Source: Gryllotalpicola daejeonensis (GTDB taxonomy: Bacteria > Actinomycetota > Actinomycetes > Actinomycetales > Microbacteriaceae). Taken from it: a DNA stretch of 64,000 nucleotides. Location of the stretch: the NCBI RefSeq assembly GCF_039538145.1, contig NZ_BAABBV010000001.1:868001-932000 (forward strand), written 5' to 3'. How positions within the stretch are numbered: position 1 is the first letter of the stretch; the number at the start of each line of letters is the position of its first letter. The notes beneath the pieces were generated by a model. That model saw nothing but the letters and a program-made list of their open reading frames with translations. It did no database searches and had not been told where the DNA came from. Shown here in pieces: positions 50,043 to 59,463 of this stretch. A program made the translations under genes and the position numbers.

Positions 50043-50957
50043 GTGAGAACACGGGGGTTCGCCGCGGTCGGCGTTGCTTTCACGCTGGCCGCGCTGCTGA
50101 CCGGCTGCTCGCTGCTCGCCGATGACTCGGCCAGCGCTTCGGGCCAGAAGTCGACCACCGCCTCGCCCGATCCCCGCGTGACGGCGACGCCCGAAGAGAC
50201 GGCCACGTCGGCGCCGGCGACGCCCTCGGTCGCGCCGAATCCCACCGAATCGCATCTCGCCACCCCGGAGCCGGTGACGACCCCGGTCGTGCAGCCGACG
50301 CTGACCCCTGTGCCGGCCGGCACGGTGGTCGCGCAGGGCGACGTCGCCTCGCCGAAGGGCAGCATCCACTTCCACTACCAGGCGGTGGCGAACGGCAACA
50401 ACACCTATTCCGTGCGCTACTCGGGCTTCACGTCGACGATCCCGGTGCCGGTGTCTGTCACGCTCATCGACATCCCGCCGCGCGTGGGTGACGGGCTCAC
50501 GTGGCACGGCGTCGGCGACCACGTGCTCGGCGGCCCGACGACGAAGGCGACCGCATCGACGGCATCCCTGGGAAATCTCGGCCAGCCCTCGTATCTCACG
50601 ACGCTCGTGACGTATTCGTCGGCGCCGACGAGCGACGGGATCCCGGTGGAGCTCGGGCCGAACAAGGTGCTCGCGGTCAACACCGTGCACTGGTCGATCC
50701 CGGTGCGCGCCACGAACGTTCACCCCGTCGACCACGGCGCCCGCAGCTACGCAGCGGGCAAGGTGACTGCGACCACGAGCACCCGCGCGCCGCGCAGCTA
50801 TCTCGTGGCGCAGGGCGACATCACCTCGGTGGTCGCCGAGCGCTTCGGCATCTCGGTCACCGACCTCATCTGGCTCAACGCGAATCTGCAGGTCTTCGGC
50901 GATCAGCAGTACCTGTATGCGGGCACGACCCTGAACCTCGACCCCGACCGGCTCTGA
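50043..50957 (+). CDS. LysM-domain lipoprotein
   Basis: A 304-residue cell-surface lipoprotein. The signal peptide ends in a lipobox LLTGC (Cys22). Residues about 30-95 are a Ser/Thr/Pro-rich spacer, and a middle beta-rich domain of unknown type (about 96-240) follows. A C-terminal LysM motif (about 257-301) reads YLVAQGDITSVVAERFGISVTDLIWLN. LysM binds peptidoglycan, so the protein probably tethers membrane and wall. The GTG start has AAAGGA 8 bases upstream. Confidence 0.85.
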   Translation: MRTRGFAAVGVAFTLAALLTGCSLLADDSASASGQKSTTASPDPRVTATPEETATSAPATPSVAPNPTESHLATPEPVTTPVVQPTLTPVPAGTVVAQGDVASPKGSIHFHYQAVANGNNTYSVRYSGFTSTIPVPVSVTLIDIPPRVGDGLTWHGVGDHVLGGPTTKATASTASLGNLGQPSYLTTLVTYSSAPTSDGIPVELGPNKVLAVNTVHWSIPVRATNVHPVDHGARSYAAGKVTATTSTRAPRSYLVAQGDITSVVAERFGISVTDLIWLNANLQVFGDQQYLYAGTTLNLDPDRL

Positions 50958-50977
50958 CCTGCCCTGACCGCTGCCCG

Positions 50978-52813
50978 TCAGGGGTGGATCGGCAGCAGCA
51001 CAGGCACGAGGAACACCGCGACCAGCAGCACGACGACGGTGAACGGCGCGCCCACCTTCACGAAATCACCGAAGCGGTACCGCCCCGGGTCGAGCACGAG
51101 TGTGTTCACCGGTGACGACACGGGCGTGATGAACGCCGCGGATGCCGCGAGCACGACCACCATCGCGAAGGGGTACGGCGACGCCCCGAGGTGGCTCGCG
51201 ATGCTGATCGCGATCGGCGCCATCAGCACGGCGGTGGCGGTGTTGCTGACGAACATCCCGATCGCCGCCGTCACGACGAACAGGCCGGTCAGGATGAGGC
51301 TCGGCGCCGCGCCGCCCAGCCAGTCGACCAGCCCCGACGCGGCCAGGTCGATGCCGCCGGTCTTCTCGAGGGCGACGGCGAACGGCAGCATGCCGACGAT
51401 GAGCAGCAGCGTCGGCCAGTGGATCGCACGGTAGGCGGCTGCCAGGTCGATGCAGCCGAACAGCCCCATCAGCAGGCAGGCGATCAGGGCGGCGACGAAG
51501 TTCGGCACGATGCCCGTGACCATCAGCGCAATCATGACGGCGAGGCTCAGCAGGGCGAGCGGGGCACGGCTCGCGGCAGGCACGCGTTCTTCCACTTCTG
51601 CGGGCAGCTCGAGCGCGATGAAGTCGCCGCCGGGGGCACCGAGGCGGCGGATCGCCTCCCAGCTGCCGACGACGAGCAGGGTGTCGCCGAGCCGCAGCCG
51701 CTCGGTGGCGAGCGCGCGCGAGACGACCGTGGAGCCGTGGCGGATGCCGATCACGTCGACCTCGTAGTCGTGGTGCATCCGCAGCTCCGCGACGGTGCGC
51801 CCGAGAGCACCGGAGTTCGGCGGCAGGATGATCTCGGCGAGCCCGAGCTCGCGCGAGGTCTGGACGAAGACGCCGTCGCCCAGCGGCAGCTCCGCGATGC
51901 CCAGGCGCCGTTCCAGCGACGGGCCCGCCCCCTCCCCCGAGACGTCCGCGAGCAGCACATCGCCCGCGCGCACGGTCAGGCCGTGCGGCTCGGTGCCGAG
52001 CGTCAGGGTCTTCTGGCCCCAGCGGCTGCGCTCGACGGCGAGGATGCGCAGGCCGTACTCGCGCCGCACCTCGGCCGCGTTCGGCACCAGCCCGATCAGC
52101 GGCGATCGCCGCCCCACCCTGAGCCGCCGCTCGCGGGCGGCCAGCCCGTACTTCGCGATCAGCGCGGGAAAGGTCGCCCGCTCGGCCTCGGACTCGCCGA
52201 CCTCGCCGCCAGCGAGCCACCGTCTCGCAAAGAGCAGATAGACGATCCCGAGCACGAGCACCGCCAGCCCGAACGGCGTGATGGTGAAGAATCCGAACCC
52301 CGCGTGACCGAGCCGGCGCAGCTCGGCGTCGACGACGAGGTTCGGGGCGGTCGCGATCAGGGTGAGCATGCCGCTGATGAGTGCCGCGAAGCTCAGCGGC
52401 ATCATCAGCTGCCGTGGCGAGACTCGCAGCCGCCTCGCGATGCTCAGCACGACGGGAATGAAGATGGCGACGACTCCCGTCGAGCTCATCACCGCGCCGA
52501 GCAGAGCGACGCAGACCATGAGCAGCACCAGCAGCCGGGTGCTGCTCGTGCCGGCCGTGCGCGACAGCCAGTCGCCGAGGCGATAGGTCACACCCGTGCG
52601 CGACAGCGCCTCGCCGACGACGAACAGCGCACCGATCAGCACCACGTTCTGATCGGCGAAGCCCGAGAGTGTCTCAGGCACGGTGAGCACGCCGGTGATC
52701 GGCAGCAGCACGATCATCAGCACCGCGACCACGTCGAGCCGCGGCCGCCCGATCGCGAACATCGCGATCGCGGCCGCCAGCAGACCGAGGGTGATCAGCA
52801 GGTGGGCGTTCAC
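50978..52813 (-). CDS. SLC13/DASS-type permease with two TrkA-C domains
   Basis: A 611-residue membrane protein. N-terminal helices (to about 195) and C-terminal helices (from about 410) form the ion-transporter/CitMHS-like fold with ATAPNLVV and SNTATAVL. The central cytoplasmic insert (about 200-400) contains two RCK/TrkA-C regulatory domains. The insert is typical of the bacterial SLC13 branch annotated for sulfate, phosphate or dicarboxylates. Its GTG start overlaps the malQ stop by four bases, so it is the third gene of a metE-malQ-permease operon. Sulfate uptake would fit methionine synthesis, but this is inference. Confidence 0.88.
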   Translation of the reverse strand: MNAHLLITLGLLAAAIAMFAIGRPRLDVVAVLMIVLLPITGVLTVPETLSGFADQNVVLIGALFVVGEALSRTGVTYRLGDWLSRTAGTSSTRLLVLLMVCVALLGAVMSSTGVVAIFIPVVLSIARRLRVSPRQLMMPLSFAALISGMLTLIATAPNLVVDAELRRLGHAGFGFFTITPFGLAVLVLGIVYLLFARRWLAGGEVGESEAERATFPALIAKYGLAARERRLRVGRRSPLIGLVPNAAEVRREYGLRILAVERSRWGQKTLTLGTEPHGLTVRAGDVLLADVSGEGAGPSLERRLGIAELPLGDGVFVQTSRELGLAEIILPPNSGALGRTVAELRMHHDYEVDVIGIRHGSTVVSRALATERLRLGDTLLVVGSWEAIRRLGAPGGDFIALELPAEVEERVPAASRAPLALLSLAVMIALMVTGIVPNFVAALIACLLMGLFGCIDLAAAYRAIHWPTLLLIVGMLPFAVALEKTGGIDLAASGLVDWLGGAAPSLILTGLFVVTAAIGMFVSNTATAVLMAPIAISIASHLGASPYPFAMVVVLAASAAFITPVSSPVNTLVLDPGRYRFGDFVKVGAPFTVVVLLVAVFLVPVLLPIHP

Positions 52814-54933
52814 ACGCTGGCGCCGCCACCCTTCACGGCCGCGATCAGCCGCGCCGCGCGCTCAGACGTGAACACTTTCTCGAGCGGCACCGGCTTGCCC
52901 GAGGCATCCGTCAGCGCCACGCGCCAATTCGGGTACTCGTCGACCGAGCCCGGCTGATTCTGCGTGCGCCGGTCGCCGACCGCGTCGGCGAGCGAGAGCG
53001 CGCGCAGGCGCGCGGGTGTCTCGGCCAGGAAGCGATGCAGGGCAAGCACGATCTCCTCCTCGCCAGGGTCTTCGCCCACGAGACCCCGCGAGCGCAGCGT
53101 CTCGAGCCACAGCTCGCGCTCGGCGCGCGTCTCAGCCAGCTCGGTCTCCACGGGCCGCGTCAGCAGCCCCAGCTTCTCGCGCAGCAGGACGTGGTCGCCG
53201 GCGAGGTAGCTCAGCGACGGCGGCAGATCGTGTGTCGTCACCGAGCCGAGACACAGCTCACGCCATCGCTCGGGCGCCAGCGGCCGCCCGTCGCCGAAGT
53301 AGTCGCGCTCGAACCACAGGATGGAGGTGCCGAGGATGCCGCGGCCGGCCAGGTACTCGCGGGTGGACTGCTCGACGACCCCGACGTCCTCACCGACCAC
53401 GACCGCGCCGGCGCGCCGCGCCTCGAGGCACAGGATGCCGACGAGTGCATCGTGGTCGTAGCGCACGTAGGTGCCGTCGATCGCCGAGCGCCCCTCTGGC
53501 ACCCACCACAGGCGGAAGAGCCCGGCGACGTGGTCCATGCGCACGCCGCCCGAGTGACGCAGCACGCCTGCGACGATCTCGCGGAACGGCTCGTAGGCCG
53601 CCTCGGCGAGCGCGTCGGGACTCCACGGCGGCTGACCCCAGGTCTGACCGGTCTGGCTGTAGGCGTCCGGCGGCGCACCCACGAGCATCCCCGGCGCATA
53701 GACCTGCTGCAGCCGCCAGGCGTCCACTCCCCCGGGGTGCACGCCGACGGCGAGGTCGTTCAGCACCCCGAGCGCCATGCCGTGGCGGCGCGCGGCGGCC
53801 TGCGCCTCGTCCAGCTGCTCGGTGGCGAGCCACTGCAGCCAGCGGTGGAAGTCGACCTGCCACTCGTGCTCGTCGGCGAAGGCGGCGACGGCCGGCGAGT
53901 CGGGGTCGCGCAACTCCTCGGGCCACTCGCGCCAGTCGTCCTCGTACTCGGCGGCGAGGGCGCACCAGCGCGCGTAGTCCTCGAGGCTGCGGCCGCTCTG
54001 CTTTACGAACCAGCGGTAGGACGCCTCGCGCCCCGGCGTTCGCGTGACCGCGTGCACGGCCTCGAGCGCGGCGCGCTTGAGGTTCCAGCCGGCGTCGCGT
54101 TCGACGGTGGTCGACTTCTTCGTCGCCTTGGCGAGCTGCGCGCGGCGCTCTTCGAGCTGCTTGCGCAGACCCCTCTTGAGGCCGAGCCACTCGGGCACCC
54201 GCTCAGGCCGCACGTACAGCGGATTCGTGAACCGCCGAGTCACCGGCAGGTAGGGCGACGGCGTCATCGGCTCGCTCGGTGCGACCGCGTGCAGCGGGTT
54301 CACGAGCACGAAGTCGGCGCCGTGCTCGGTAGCGGCCCAGACGCTCAGGTCGGTCAGGTCGGTGAGGTCGCCCGTCGCCCACGAGCCGGCCGAGTGCACG
54401 CTGTAGAGCTGCACCGCGAATCCCCACCCCGGCGTCGCCGCCAGGTGCTCCGGCAGCTCGAGCCGCGCGGGTGTCACCGCGAGCAGTACGTCGGCCTCGC
54501 GCGCGACCGCCCGGGCGTGAAGCCGGTGATAGCCGAGCGGCAGGTCGCCGGGGATCTCGAAGGACGCCTCGCCGATGCGCTCCCCGTCGATCTCGCGCGC
54601 CGCGTTCCAGTTGTCGAGCTGCCGCAGGCCGCGGCGGCCGGCGCCGCCTTCAAGGTCGACCCACACCTCGACGTCGCTGCCGTCGGCGACGTGCACCTCG
54701 ACCTGCGCGCGGCGGCCCTCGGTGACGACGACGGCCGGTGGAAGCATCCGTCGCCACGGCGCCAGCCGGCGTTCTTCGAGCGCGGCCGCAGGGTCCGCGA
54801 CGTCCGCGCCCAGCGCGCTCAGAATCGCGCGCAGCGTGGCGGCCGAGACCTCGACGTGCTTGCCCTGCCAGTCCCAGTACTCGGTCTGAACGCCGTATGC
54901 GGCGGCAAGCTCGCCGAGGTCTCGATCGGTCAC
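52810..54933 (-). CDS. malQ: 4-alpha-glucanotransferase (GH77)
   Basis: A 707-residue amylomaltase that transfers maltosyl units between alpha-1,4-glucans. The N-terminal extension of about 165 residues is typical of actinobacterial MalQ. The barrel carries the nucleophile Asp in GGVRMDHVAGLFRLWW, the acid/base Glu in VVGEDVGVVE and the transition-state Asp in SVTTHDLPPS. The GTG start overlaps the metE stop (GTGA). Its place in an operon with methionine synthase has no obvious metabolic reason. Confidence 0.95.
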   Translation of the reverse strand: MTDRDLGELAAAYGVQTEYWDWQGKHVEVSAATLRAILSALGADVADPAAALEERRLAPWRRMLPPAVVVTEGRRAQVEVHVADGSDVEVWVDLEGGAGRRGLRQLDNWNAAREIDGERIGEASFEIPGDLPLGYHRLHARAVAREADVLLAVTPARLELPEHLAATPGWGFAVQLYSVHSAGSWATGDLTDLTDLSVWAATEHGADFVLVNPLHAVAPSEPMTPSPYLPVTRRFTNPLYVRPERVPEWLGLKRGLRKQLEERRAQLAKATKKSTTVERDAGWNLKRAALEAVHAVTRTPGREASYRWFVKQSGRSLEDYARWCALAAEYEDDWREWPEELRDPDSPAVAAFADEHEWQVDFHRWLQWLATEQLDEAQAAARRHGMALGVLNDLAVGVHPGGVDAWRLQQVYAPGMLVGAPPDAYSQTGQTWGQPPWSPDALAEAAYEPFREIVAGVLRHSGGVRMDHVAGLFRLWWVPEGRSAIDGTYVRYDHDALVGILCLEARRAGAVVVGEDVGVVEQSTREYLAGRGILGTSILWFERDYFGDGRPLAPERWRELCLGSVTTHDLPPSLSYLAGDHVLLREKLGLLTRPVETELAETRAERELWLETLRSRGLVGEDPGEEEIVLALHRFLAETPARLRALSLADAVGDRRTQNQPGSVDEYPNWRVALTDASGKPVPLEKVFTSERAARLIAAVKGGGASV

Positions 54934-57236
54934 ACCGCGATCTTGTCAGCCCCCTGCCGCACGGCGCGAGTGGCTTGAACCATGTGACGCAGGCTCGTAA
55001 CGGTCTCGTCATAACCCCGTGTCTTGAGGCCGCAGTCGGGGTTGACCCACAGCTGCCGCTCCGGCACTGCAGCTGCCGCGCGCCGCAGCAGCTCGGTCAG
55101 CTCGGCGACGCTCGGCACGCGCGGCGAGTGGATGTCGTAGACCCCGGGGCCCACACCGTGATCGAACCCCGAGCGCTCGAGGTCGTGCACGACCTCCATG
55201 CGGCTGCGCGCCGCCTCGATCGAGGTGACGTCGGCGTCGAGAGCCCGAATCGCATCGATGACGACACCGAACTCGGAGTAGCAGAGGTGCGTGTGCACCT
55301 GGGTCGCGGGGTGGGCGCCGCCGGTCGCGAGGCGGAACGACCCGACCGACCAGTCGAGGTACGCGGGCTGGGCCGCGCGCTTGAGCGGCAGCAGCTCGCG
55401 CAGCGCGGGCTCGTCGACCTGGATGATGCGGATGCCCGCCTGCTCGAGGTCGGCGATCTCGTCGCGCAGAGCGAGCGCGACCTGGTTCGCGGTGTCGCCG
55501 AGCGGTTGGTCGTCGCGCACGAACGACCACGCGAGGATCGTCACCGGCCCCGTCAGCATGCCCTTCATCGGCTTGCTCGTGAGGCTCTGCGCGAAGCGCG
55601 ACCACTCGACGGTGAGCGGCGCCGGCCGCGAGACGTCGCCCCAGAGGATCGACGGGCGCGTGCACCTCGTGCCGTAGGACTGCACCCAGCCGTTGACGGT
55701 CACCGCGAAGCCGTCGAGCCCTTCCGCGAAGTACTGCACCATGTCGTTGCGCTCGGGCTCGCCGTGCACCAGCACGTCGAGGCCGAGGTCCTCCTGCAGC
55801 TCGACCACGTGGCGGATCTCGTTCCGCATCGCCTCGTCATAGGCGGCCGCGTCGAGTTCGCCCTTCGCCAGCGCAGCACGCGCGCGGCGGATGTCGCCGG
55901 TCTGCGGGAACGACCCGATCGTCGTCGTGGGCAGCGCGGGCAGGTCGAGCGCTGCGTCCTGCGCGGCGACGCGCTCTGCGTAGGGCGCGCGGCTGAAGTC
56001 GGACGGGCGAAGTGCCGCGAGGCGCTCGCGCACCGCGGGCACGCGCACCCCCGGTGCGGTGAGGCGATCATCGAGGGCGGCGGATGCCTGTGCCAGCGCA
56101 CCGTCGATCGCGACGGCGCCACGCTCGAGTCCCGTGGCCAGCGTCGCGACCTGCTCGACCTTCTGGTCGGCGAAGGCCAGCCACGACTTCAGTCGCTCGT
56201 CGAGCTGCGGCTCGTCACCCGTGTCGTGGGGAACGTGCAGCAGCGAGGTCGAGGTCGAGACGGCGACGTGCGGGCTCAGCTCGCGCAGCAGGCCGAGCTT
56301 GGCGAAGGCGGCAGCGAGGTCGCCCCGCCAGACGTTGTGGCCGTCGATGACGCCGCCGATGAGAGTCTTCGTCGTGAGCGCCTCGCGCGTGCAGTCGTGC
56401 AGCTCGGTGGGAATCGCGCCCCGCACGAGGTCGAGGCCGATCGCCTCGACCGGTGTGCCGGCGAGCGTGGCCAGCGTGGCGTCGAGCGACGCGTACGGCG
56501 CCGCCACGAAGATCTGCGGACGCTTCTCGAGGCGGCCGAGGTGCGCGTACGCCGTGCCGGCCGCGGCGCGCAGCTCGGCAGTCGTGTCGCCGAGGCTCTC
56601 GCTGACGAGTGCCGGCTCATCGAGCTGCACCCAGGCGGCGCCTGAGACCGCGAGCCTCTCGAGCAGCTGTGCGTAGACGGGCAGCAGCTCGGCGAGGCGC
56701 GCCAGGGGCCGGAAGCCTTCTGGCGCCCCGGCGCTCGGCTTCGCGAGCGCGAGCAGGGTGACCGGCCCGACGATGACGGGCCTGGTGAGGAATCCGTCGG
56801 CCCTCGCCTCTTCGAACTCGGCGACGATCCGGTCGCTCGCGAGCCGGAACTCGGTCTCCGGGCCGATCTCGGGCACGAGGTAGTGGTAGTTCGAGTCGAA
56901 CCACTTCGTCATCTCGAGCGGCGCCTGCGCGGCCGTGCCGCGGGCGAAGGCGAAGTAGCCGTCGAGGTCGGCGGCCGGCACGGCGCCCACGGTGACGGCG
57001 GCGTCGAGCACCTGGTCGTAGTAGCTGAACGACTCGGGAATCGACGAGTCGGTGCGGCCCAGGCCGAGGTCCGCCAGGCGCTCGCGGGTGGCACGGCGCA
57101 AGTCCGCAGCGCGCGACTCGAGCTCGGCCGCGTCGATCTCGCCACGCCAGAACGACTCGATGGCGCGCTTCAGCTCACGGCGGCGGCCGATGCGGGGGTA
57201 GCCGAGGATGGTTCCGGTGGGGAAGGGCGTGCTCAT
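54930..57236 (-). CDS. metE: Cobalamin-independent methionine synthase
   Basis: A 768-residue enzyme that transfers the methyl group of 5-methyltetrahydropteroyltriglutamate to homocysteine. The two-barrel layout is complete: an N-terminal half with TILGYPRIGRRRELK and a C-terminal half with TTTIGSFPQT. Catalytic zinc ligands are visible in QVHTHLCYSEF (His and Cys) and NPDCGLKTRG (Cys). It is first in an operon with malQ and the SLC13 gene. It is divergent from a LysR-MetE fusion across 72 bases, too short for a SAM or cobalamin riboswitch, so the fusion protein is the likely regulator. Confidence 0.97.
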   Translation of the reverse strand: MSTPFPTGTILGYPRIGRRRELKRAIESFWRGEIDAAELESRAADLRRATRERLADLGLGRTDSSIPESFSYYDQVLDAAVTVGAVPAADLDGYFAFARGTAAQAPLEMTKWFDSNYHYLVPEIGPETEFRLASDRIVAEFEEARADGFLTRPVIVGPVTLLALAKPSAGAPEGFRPLARLAELLPVYAQLLERLAVSGAAWVQLDEPALVSESLGDTTAELRAAAGTAYAHLGRLEKRPQIFVAAPYASLDATLATLAGTPVEAIGLDLVRGAIPTELHDCTREALTTKTLIGGVIDGHNVWRGDLAAAFAKLGLLRELSPHVAVSTSTSLLHVPHDTGDEPQLDERLKSWLAFADQKVEQVATLATGLERGAVAIDGALAQASAALDDRLTAPGVRVPAVRERLAALRPSDFSRAPYAERVAAQDAALDLPALPTTTIGSFPQTGDIRRARAALAKGELDAAAYDEAMRNEIRHVVELQEDLGLDVLVHGEPERNDMVQYFAEGLDGFAVTVNGWVQSYGTRCTRPSILWGDVSRPAPLTVEWSRFAQSLTSKPMKGMLTGPVTILAWSFVRDDQPLGDTANQVALALRDEIADLEQAGIRIIQVDEPALRELLPLKRAAQPAYLDWSVGSFRLATGGAHPATQVHTHLCYSEFGVVIDAIRALDADVTSIEAARSRMEVVHDLERSGFDHGVGPGVYDIHSPRVPSVAELTELLRRAAAAVPERQLWVNPDCGLKTRGYDETVTSLRHMVQATRAVRQGADKIAV

Positions 57237-57258
57237 GCTTCCACCCTGCGATCGAGCG

Positions 57259-57310
57259 ATGCGTAAGACCAGCCGCCAATCTCTTCACGCATGGATTAGC
57301 TTGGTCTAAT
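57259..57310. promoter_or_regulatory. Divergent metE / LysR-MetE control region
   Basis: ATTAG-N6-CTAAT (57295-57310) overlaps both the -10 box TAGCTT (57297-57302) and the ATG of the fusion gene. A second dyad, ATGCGT (57259-57264) and ACGCAT (57287-57292), flanks the middle and extends on its inner side (AAGA against TCTT). The arrangement suits a LysR protein that represses itself and acts on metE. Confidence 0.6.
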
Positions 57311-59369
57311 GGAACTGGCTCAATTGCGCGCTCTGCGCGAGCTGCGCGACCGCGGCAGCATCGCCGCCGTCGCCGCCGCGTTCCGCGTGACTCCGTCGGC
57401 CGTCTCGCAGCAGCTGGCCGGCCTGCAGCGCTCGGTCGGGGTGCCGCTGACGAAGCTCGAGGGCCGGCGCACGGTGCTCACCGCCGCGGGGGCGGCTCTC
57501 GCCGACGCGGCCGTGGCCGTGGAATCCGCGCTCATCGATGCCGCGAACTCGATCACCGAGTTCCATGACGACTCTGCGGCTCCCGTCTCGGTCAGCGCCT
57601 TCCACTCGGCCGCGGTCGCGCTCTTCCCCCGGCTGATGGGCGCGGCGATCGCCGGCCGGCCCCAGCTGGTGCTGCGTGATCAGGAGGTCAGGCAGGCCGA
57701 CTACCCCGGCCTCGTCGCCGACACCGACCTCGTCATCGCCCAGCGGCTCGTCGGCGCGGAGGAATGGCCGGCGCAGCTCGCGGTCGTGCCCCTGCTCACC
57801 GAGCAGCTCGACCTCGCGTTCCGCGCCGGCCACCGGCTCGACAGCGCCGGCACCGGCGCTCCCGACGCCCTGCCGATCACCGCCGCCGAACTGCGCGGCC
57901 TGCCGTGGATCGCCGTGCACGACGACGCTCCGCTCGCCGCCGCCGTGCAGGCGATCGGCACCGCGACCGGCGCGGAGCCCGTCATCGCGCACCGGGTGAA
58001 CGACTTCGCCGTCGCGGCGGCGATGCTCGAGGCATCCGATTGCATCGCGCTCATGCCGCGGCACACGGGCACCGCCTACCGCACAGCCGGCGTGCGTCTG
58101 CGCCCGCTCGCGCCCGAGATCGCCGCAACACGGCGCATCGACGTGCTCGCGCGGCCCGACACGCTGCACCGCCGGGGCGTGCGCGCCGTGCTCGAGGCAC
58201 TGCGCACCCAGGCCGCCGCACTCGCGCCGAGTCGGCGCCCCACGACTCGCCGCCGGGGCCCTGCGGCCGCCGCTCCCCCGTTCCGCGCCGAGGTCGTCGG
58301 CAGCTTCCTGCGGCCGGCGAGCATTCGCCGCGCGCGGGCCCGGAACGACGCCGACGAGCTGCGCGCGGTGGAAGACGCCGCGGTGGAAGACGTGATCGCG
58401 AAGCAGGCGGATGCCGGGCTGCAGGTCGCCACCGACGGCGAGTTCCGCCGCGGCTCCTGGCAGTACGACTTCTTCGCGGGCCTCGACGGCGTCTCGGTCA
58501 CCGGCGCGGGCGGTGCGATCGAGGTGGGCGGCGTGCGCACGACGAACCAGGCGATGTTCGTCGGCGGCCGGCTCGGGTTCTCGCGCGAGCACCCCATGCT
58601 CGAGCACTTCCGCTTCCTGCGCGACCACGTTCCTGCGGGCGTCACACCGAAGATGACTATCCCGTCGCCGGCCGTGCTGCACTTCCGCCTCGACCGCGAG
58701 GGGCTCGCCGGCGGCGCCTATGTCGACCACGACGAGCTCTTCGACGATCTCGCCGCCGCCTATCGCGACGCGGTGCGCGCGTTCTATGACGAGGGATGCC
58801 GGTACCTGCAGTTCGACGACACGACCTGGACCTACCTCTGCTCGCGCGCCGAGCGCGAGAAGGCAGCGGCGCGCGGCATCCGCGTCGACGGCCTCGCCGA
58901 GCGTTACGTGAGCCTGATCAACGCGTCGCTCGCGGGCAAGCCGAAGGATCTCACGGTGACCACGCACGTGTGCGGCGGCAACTTCCGTTCGGCCTGGATC
59001 TCGACCGGCGACTACGAACCGGTCGCCGAGCAGCTGCTCGCGGGCACCGACTACGACGGCTACTTCCTCGAGTACGACACCGAGCGCGCGGGAGGTTTCG
59101 AGCCGCTGCGACATGTGCCGGCTCCGGCGAACGGCACGGCGAAGCAGATCGTGCTCGGGCTGCTCACCTCGAAAGACGGCGCACTCGAGAACCCGGACGT
59201 CGTCACGGCGCGCATCGACGAAGCGGCGCGCTATGTCGGCCTCGACCAGCTCGCGCTGAGCACGCAGTGCGGCTTCGCCTCGACGCAGGACGGGCACGCG
59301 CTCACGGAAGCCCAGCAGTGGGCGAAGGTGCGCGAAGTGGTGGCTATCGCTGCTGAGGTCTGGCAGTGA
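57309..59369 (+). CDS. Fusion of LysR-family regulator with MetE-like (YxjG-type) methyltransferase
   Basis: A single uninterrupted 686-residue frame. Residues 1-60 are a LysR winged helix-turn-helix (GSIAAVAAAFRVTPSAVSQQL) and about 88-295 the LysR effector domain. A basic, Ala/Pro-rich linker (303-324) leads to about 362 residues of the YxjG/MetE-C type, beginning FRAEVVGSFLRPA. In that part zinc ligands of methionine synthases are present: His553 and Cys555 (THVCGGN), Glu588 (YFLEYD) and Cys654 (STQCGF). Each part is nearly the full length of a stand-alone protein. I see no good internal start. It is divergent from metE. It may be a bifunctional regulator-enzyme, but activity of either half is unproven. 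Confidence 0.92.
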   Translation: MELAQLRALRELRDRGSIAAVAAAFRVTPSAVSQQLAGLQRSVGVPLTKLEGRRTVLTAAGAALADAAVAVESALIDAANSITEFHDDSAAPVSVSAFHSAAVALFPRLMGAAIAGRPQLVLRDQEVRQADYPGLVADTDLVIAQRLVGAEEWPAQLAVVPLLTEQLDLAFRAGHRLDSAGTGAPDALPITAAELRGLPWIAVHDDAPLAAAVQAIGTATGAEPVIAHRVNDFAVAAAMLEASDCIALMPRHTGTAYRTAGVRLRPLAPEIAATRRIDVLARPDTLHRRGVRAVLEALRTQAAALAPSRRPTTRRRGPAAAAPPFRAEVVGSFLRPASIRRARARNDADELRAVEDAAVEDVIAKQADAGLQVATDGEFRRGSWQYDFFAGLDGVSVTGAGGAIEVGGVRTTNQAMFVGGRLGFSREHPMLEHFRFLRDHVPAGVTPKMTIPSPAVLHFRLDREGLAGGAYVDHDELFDDLAAAYRDAVRAFYDEGCRYLQFDDTTWTYLCSRAEREKAAARGIRVDGLAERYVSLINASLAGKPKDLTVTTHVCGGNFRSAWISTGDYEPVAEQLLAGTDYDGYFLEYDTERAGGFEPLRHVPAPANGTAKQIVLGLLTSKDGALENPDVVTARIDEAARYVGLDQLALSTQCGFASTQDGHALTEAQQWAKVREVVAIAAEVWQ

Positions 59370-59451
59370 CCCGGCAGTGAATCCTTCTGTAACTCGCGAT
59401 GACACACCGGCGGCTCGCGCGCAATCCCGGGCGGCTCGCGGCTTGGCCCCG

Positions 59452-59457
59452 TACCCT
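59452..59457 (+). promoter_or_regulatory. -10 box, leaderless promoter of EEP-family gene
   Basis: TACCCT, 6 bases before the GTG at 59464. Confidence 0.55.
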
Positions 59458-59463
59458 GGCCGC

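Noticed and set aside
53035..54978. 647-codon plus-strand frame opposite malQ
   Set aside because: Antisense shadow with low-complexity composition; malQ is unambiguous.
57237..57308. SAM or cobalamin riboswitch before metE
   Set aside because: Seventy-two bases shared with a divergent gene are too few, and no riboswitch core sequence is seen.
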